A stretch of DNA of 23,817 bases from Thermodesulfovibrionales bacterium (GTDB lineage: Bacteria; Nitrospirota; Thermodesulfovibrionia; Thermodesulfovibrionales; UBA1546): assembly GCA_030018605.1 (NCBI GenBank), contig JASEHP010000007.1, positions 1 through 23,817 on the forward strand, in the 5' to 3' direction. The position numbers were made by a program, and so were the translations under genes. A model generated the notes under the pieces. That model saw only the letters and a program-made list of their open reading frames with translations, was not told the origin of the DNA and did not search any database. Below are positions 21,577 to 23,817 of the stretch, one piece after another; within the stretch, counting starts at the first letter, position 1, and the number at the start of each line of letters is the position of its first letter.

Positions 21577-23817
21577 ATGCTGAAAACATATTTTAAGCGG
21601 ATATTTGACGTTGCAAAGCGTGGCGATGCAAGAGAGGAAAGTTATTATTCCTCACTCGAAGAACTCCTTAAAAACTACGCTGCGTCTATCAATAAAAAAC
21701 AGGTTCACATTACTACTCTGCCTAAAAAGACTGATGCGGGAAATCCTGACTTCAGGATATGGGATGGAAAGCAGCAGATTATCGGCTACATCGAAGCCAA
21801 AGCGCCGACCACTGAGTATTTAGACCAGATTGAAACATCAGGCCAGTTAAAACGGTATTTACATATCTTCCCGAATTTATTATTAACCAATTTCTTTGAA
21901 TTCAGGCTTTACCGCAACGGCGTTTTAATTGATCAAGTTTTGACAGGCAGACCATATGTTATTCACAAACTCAAGACTATACCTCCTGTTGAAAAAGAAA
22001 CTGAATTTTTTAAACTCTTAGAAAAATTTTTCTCATTCTCTTTGCCAAAAGTCTATGACGCCAAAAACCTTGCTGTTGAGCTTGCAAAGCGAACGCGGTT
22101 CTTGAAGGACGAAGTAATCGCTCAGGAGCTTGAAGAAGAAGAAAAGAGGGGGAAAGGGAATATCCTCGGCTTTTATAAAGTCTTTAAAGAACACCTTATA
22201 AGCGGGCTTACAAAAGAAGACTTTGCAGACCTTTATTCGCAGACCATCACATACGGATTATTTGTCGCCAGAACAAGAACAGAAAACGGCTTTAACAGAA
22301 AACTTGCTTATGACAAAATTCCAAAGACAATCGGAATTTTAAGGGATGTCTTCAGATTTATTTCGCTTGGCGACCTTCCTAAGCCGATGGAGTGGATTAT
22401 TGACGATATCTCGGATGTTCTGGCAACAACCGATGTTTATAAGTTGCTTGATGAATATTTTAATCAACATAAGGGCAAAGACCCTGTCGTCCATTTCTAT
22501 GAAACCTTTCTTGCTGAATATGACCCAAAAATGCGAGAGAAAAGGGGCGTATATTACACGCCGGAGCCTGTTGTTTCTTATATTGTCCGCTCTTTGCATC
22601 ATATCCTGAAAGAATATTTTGATAAGAAAGATGGTTTTGCAAGCCCGTCTGTGACTGTCCTTGACCCTGCAGCAGGAACGCTCACCTTTTTGGCAGAAGC
22701 CGCAAAACTTGCGGCAGAGGAATTCACATCAAAATACGGCGAGGGTAAAAAAGCAGGCTTTATCAAAGAACACATTCTCAAAAACTTCTATGCCTTTGAA
22801 CTAATGATGGCTCCTTATGCAGTCGGCCATCTGAAAATGTCATTCCTGTTGGAAGAACTCGGCTATAAACTTCAGTCAGACGACAGATTTAAACTTTACC
22901 TCACTAATACTTTGGAAATGGAAGAGCTTGCACAGACAGAACTTCCGGGCATGATTTCTCTTTCAGAAGAATCGCATCTTGCAGGTAAGGTTAAAAAAGA
23001 ACAGCCTATTCTTGTAATCCTCGGCAATCCGCCGTATTCAGGTCATTCTTCAAACGTATATGACGGAGTAAAAACTTATTATCAAGTTGATGGAAAACCA
23101 CTGGGTGAAAAAAATCCAAAATGGCTTCAGGATGATTATGTGAAGTTTATCCGTTTTGCTCAGTGGAAAATTGATCAGGCGGGCGAAGGGGTCTTAGGCT
23201 TTATAACAAACCACAGCTACCTTGATAATCCGACCTTCAGGGGCATGAGGCAATCTTTAATGCAGAGCTTTGACGAGATTTATCTGCTTGACCTTCATGG
23301 CAACAGTCTTAAAAAAGAAAAATGTCCTGATGGGTCTAAGGATGAGAATGTCTTTGATATTCAGCAGGGCGTTGCTATTGCCCTGTTTATAAAGAAAAAG
23401 GATTTGTCATTGCGAGGAGCGTTAGCGACGAAGCAATCCCAAACTAAAGAGATTGCTTCGCCTTCGGCTCGCAATGACAGCAAGTGTAAGGTTTCTCACT
23501 CTGAAACCTGGGGCGTAAGAGAAGATAAATATGCTTGGCTCAACAAACATGATGTTAAAACAACTAAGTGGAAAACGATCAAGCCGAAATCTGAGTTTTA
23601 TCTTTTGATACCGAGAGATGAGGAACTATTAAAGCAGTATGAAACATATTTAAAAATAACCGATATTTTTTCTGTAAATAGTGTCGGAATAGTCACATCA
23701 AGAGATGATTTTGTTATTGATCATGATAGGTCTGCTCTCAAGAGAAGAATAATGCAATTCAGGGACAAAAGAATGCCTGATGAAATTATCAGACAGACAT
23801 ATAATCTGAAAGACAAA
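21577..23817 (+). CDS. Single-chain type IIG/ISP-like restriction-modification enzyme, 3' end beyond window
   Basis: 747 codons open from ATG 21577 to the window edge. It is the only possible start between the upstream in-frame stop and the conserved N-terminus. Residues 1-130 look like a PD-(D/E)xK nuclease: PDF with D58, then YIEAKAP with E73 and K75. A helical spacer (about 140-320) leads to an N6-adenine methylase: RGVYYTPEPVVSYIV at 323-337, motif I DPAAGTLTF at 363-371 and catalytic NPPY at 484-487. No helicase motifs are seen between nuclease and methylase, so type IIG is more likely than a helicase-bearing ISP enzyme. Residues about 610-635 are encoded by an in-frame palindromic repeat. 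The target-recognition domain is expected after it and is only partly in view. Confidence 0.88.
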   Translation, partial: MLKTYFKRIFDVAKRGDAREESYYSSLEELLKNYAASINKKQVHITTLPKKTDAGNPDFRIWDGKQQIIGYIEAKAPTTEYLDQIETSGQLKRYLHIFPNLLLTNFFEFRLYRNGVLIDQVLTGRPYVIHKLKTIPPVEKETEFFKLLEKFFSFSLPKVYDAKNLAVELAKRTRFLKDEVIAQELEEEEKRGKGNILGFYKVFKEHLISGLTKEDFADLYSQTITYGLFVARTRTENGFNRKLAYDKIPKTIGILRDVFRFISLGDLPKPMEWIIDDISDVLATTDVYKLLDEYFNQHKGKDPVVHFYETFLAEYDPKMREKRGVYYTPEPVVSYIVRSLHHILKEYFDKKDGFASPSVTVLDPAAGTLTFLAEAAKLAAEEFTSKYGEGKKAGFIKEHILKNFYAFELMMAPYAVGHLKMSFLLEELGYKLQSDDRFKLYLTNTLEMEELAQTELPGMISLSEESHLAGKVKKEQPILVILGNPPYSGHSSNVYDGVKTYYQVDGKPLGEKNPKWLQDDYVKFIRFAQWKIDQAGEGVLGFITNHSYLDNPTFRGMRQSLMQSFDEIYLLDLHGNSLKKEKCPDGSKDENVFDIQQGVAIALFIKKKDLSLRGALATKQSQTKEIASPSARNDSKCKVSHSETWGVREDKYAWLNKHDVKTTKWKTIKPKSEFYLLIPRDEELLKQYETYLKITDIFSVNSVGIVTSRDDFVIDHDRSALKRRIMQFRDKRMPDEIIRQTYNLKDK
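23405..23479. repeat. 75-bp palindromic repeat inserted in frame in the methylase gene
   Basis: Perfect 12-bp terminal inverted repeats, TGTCATTGCGAG and CTCGCAATGACA, enclose an inner 10-bp pair CGAAGCAATC/GATTGCTTCG. The length is exactly 25 codons and the frame is kept open, reading about LSLRGALATKQ then SQTKEIASPSARNDS. This is a familiar dispersed bacterial repeat, normally intergenic, here within codons 610-635. Confidence 0.85.

Overview
The window reads as a chromosomal segment from a Gram-negative, probably anaerobic or respiratory bacterium that is rich in c-type cytochromes. The best guess is an uncultured Nitrospirota (Thermodesulfovibrionia-like) or deltaproteobacterial lineage. 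This rests on the resB/ccsA (System II) cytochrome c maturation pair beside a multiheme cytochrome, the GH57 glycosidase next to eno and ftsB, and a moderately AT-leaning composition. No rRNA or tRNA gene was seen, so the taxonomy is inference.

Layout. Bases 1-1200 are a scrapyard: the 3' end of an IS30-family element, a one-heme cytochrome whose signal peptide runs into that IS end, a bacterioferritin-like gene broken after about 28 codons, short repeats, and an unknown small gene on the minus strand. Bases 1296-5544 hold a cupin protein, an OmpR-type response regulator and a BaeS-like sensor kinase in one operon. A roughly 200-bp imperfect palindrome follows, and then four small envelope proteins: a Spy/ZraP-like protein with a Met-rich tail, a PepSY-like protein, a SHOCT membrane protein and a Cys-containing exported protein. 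Together they look like an envelope or metal-stress module. Bases 5712-11504 are a cytochrome c biogenesis block: a fusion of a 5'-nucleotidase-like domain with a tetraheme domain, a DsbA-like protein, a TlpA/ResA-like thioredoxin, ResB and CcsA. ResB carries a segment that reads like a Fis-type helix-turn-helix inside its predicted periplasmic domain.

Bases 11563-15726 carry htpX and then three tightly packed genes: an NAD-dependent epimerase/reductase, a serine-palmitoyltransferase-like alpha-oxoamine synthase and a GNAT-fold acyltransferase. This trio matches the enzyme set of bacterial ceramide synthesis (CerR, Spt, bCerS) and is the most interesting metabolic proposal here. Bases 15810-21407 are housekeeping: gcvH and lpd behind a near-consensus promoter, then eno, ftsB and a GH57 glycosidase, mostly with overlapping or closely spaced reading frames.

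Bases 21577-23817 hold a single-chain restriction-modification enzyme (PD-(D/E)xK nuclease followed by an N6-adenine methylase) that runs off the window. Three palindromic dispersed repeats that all begin TGTCAT lie around or in this gene. One of them, 75 bp long, sits in frame inside the coding sequence and adds about 25 residues.
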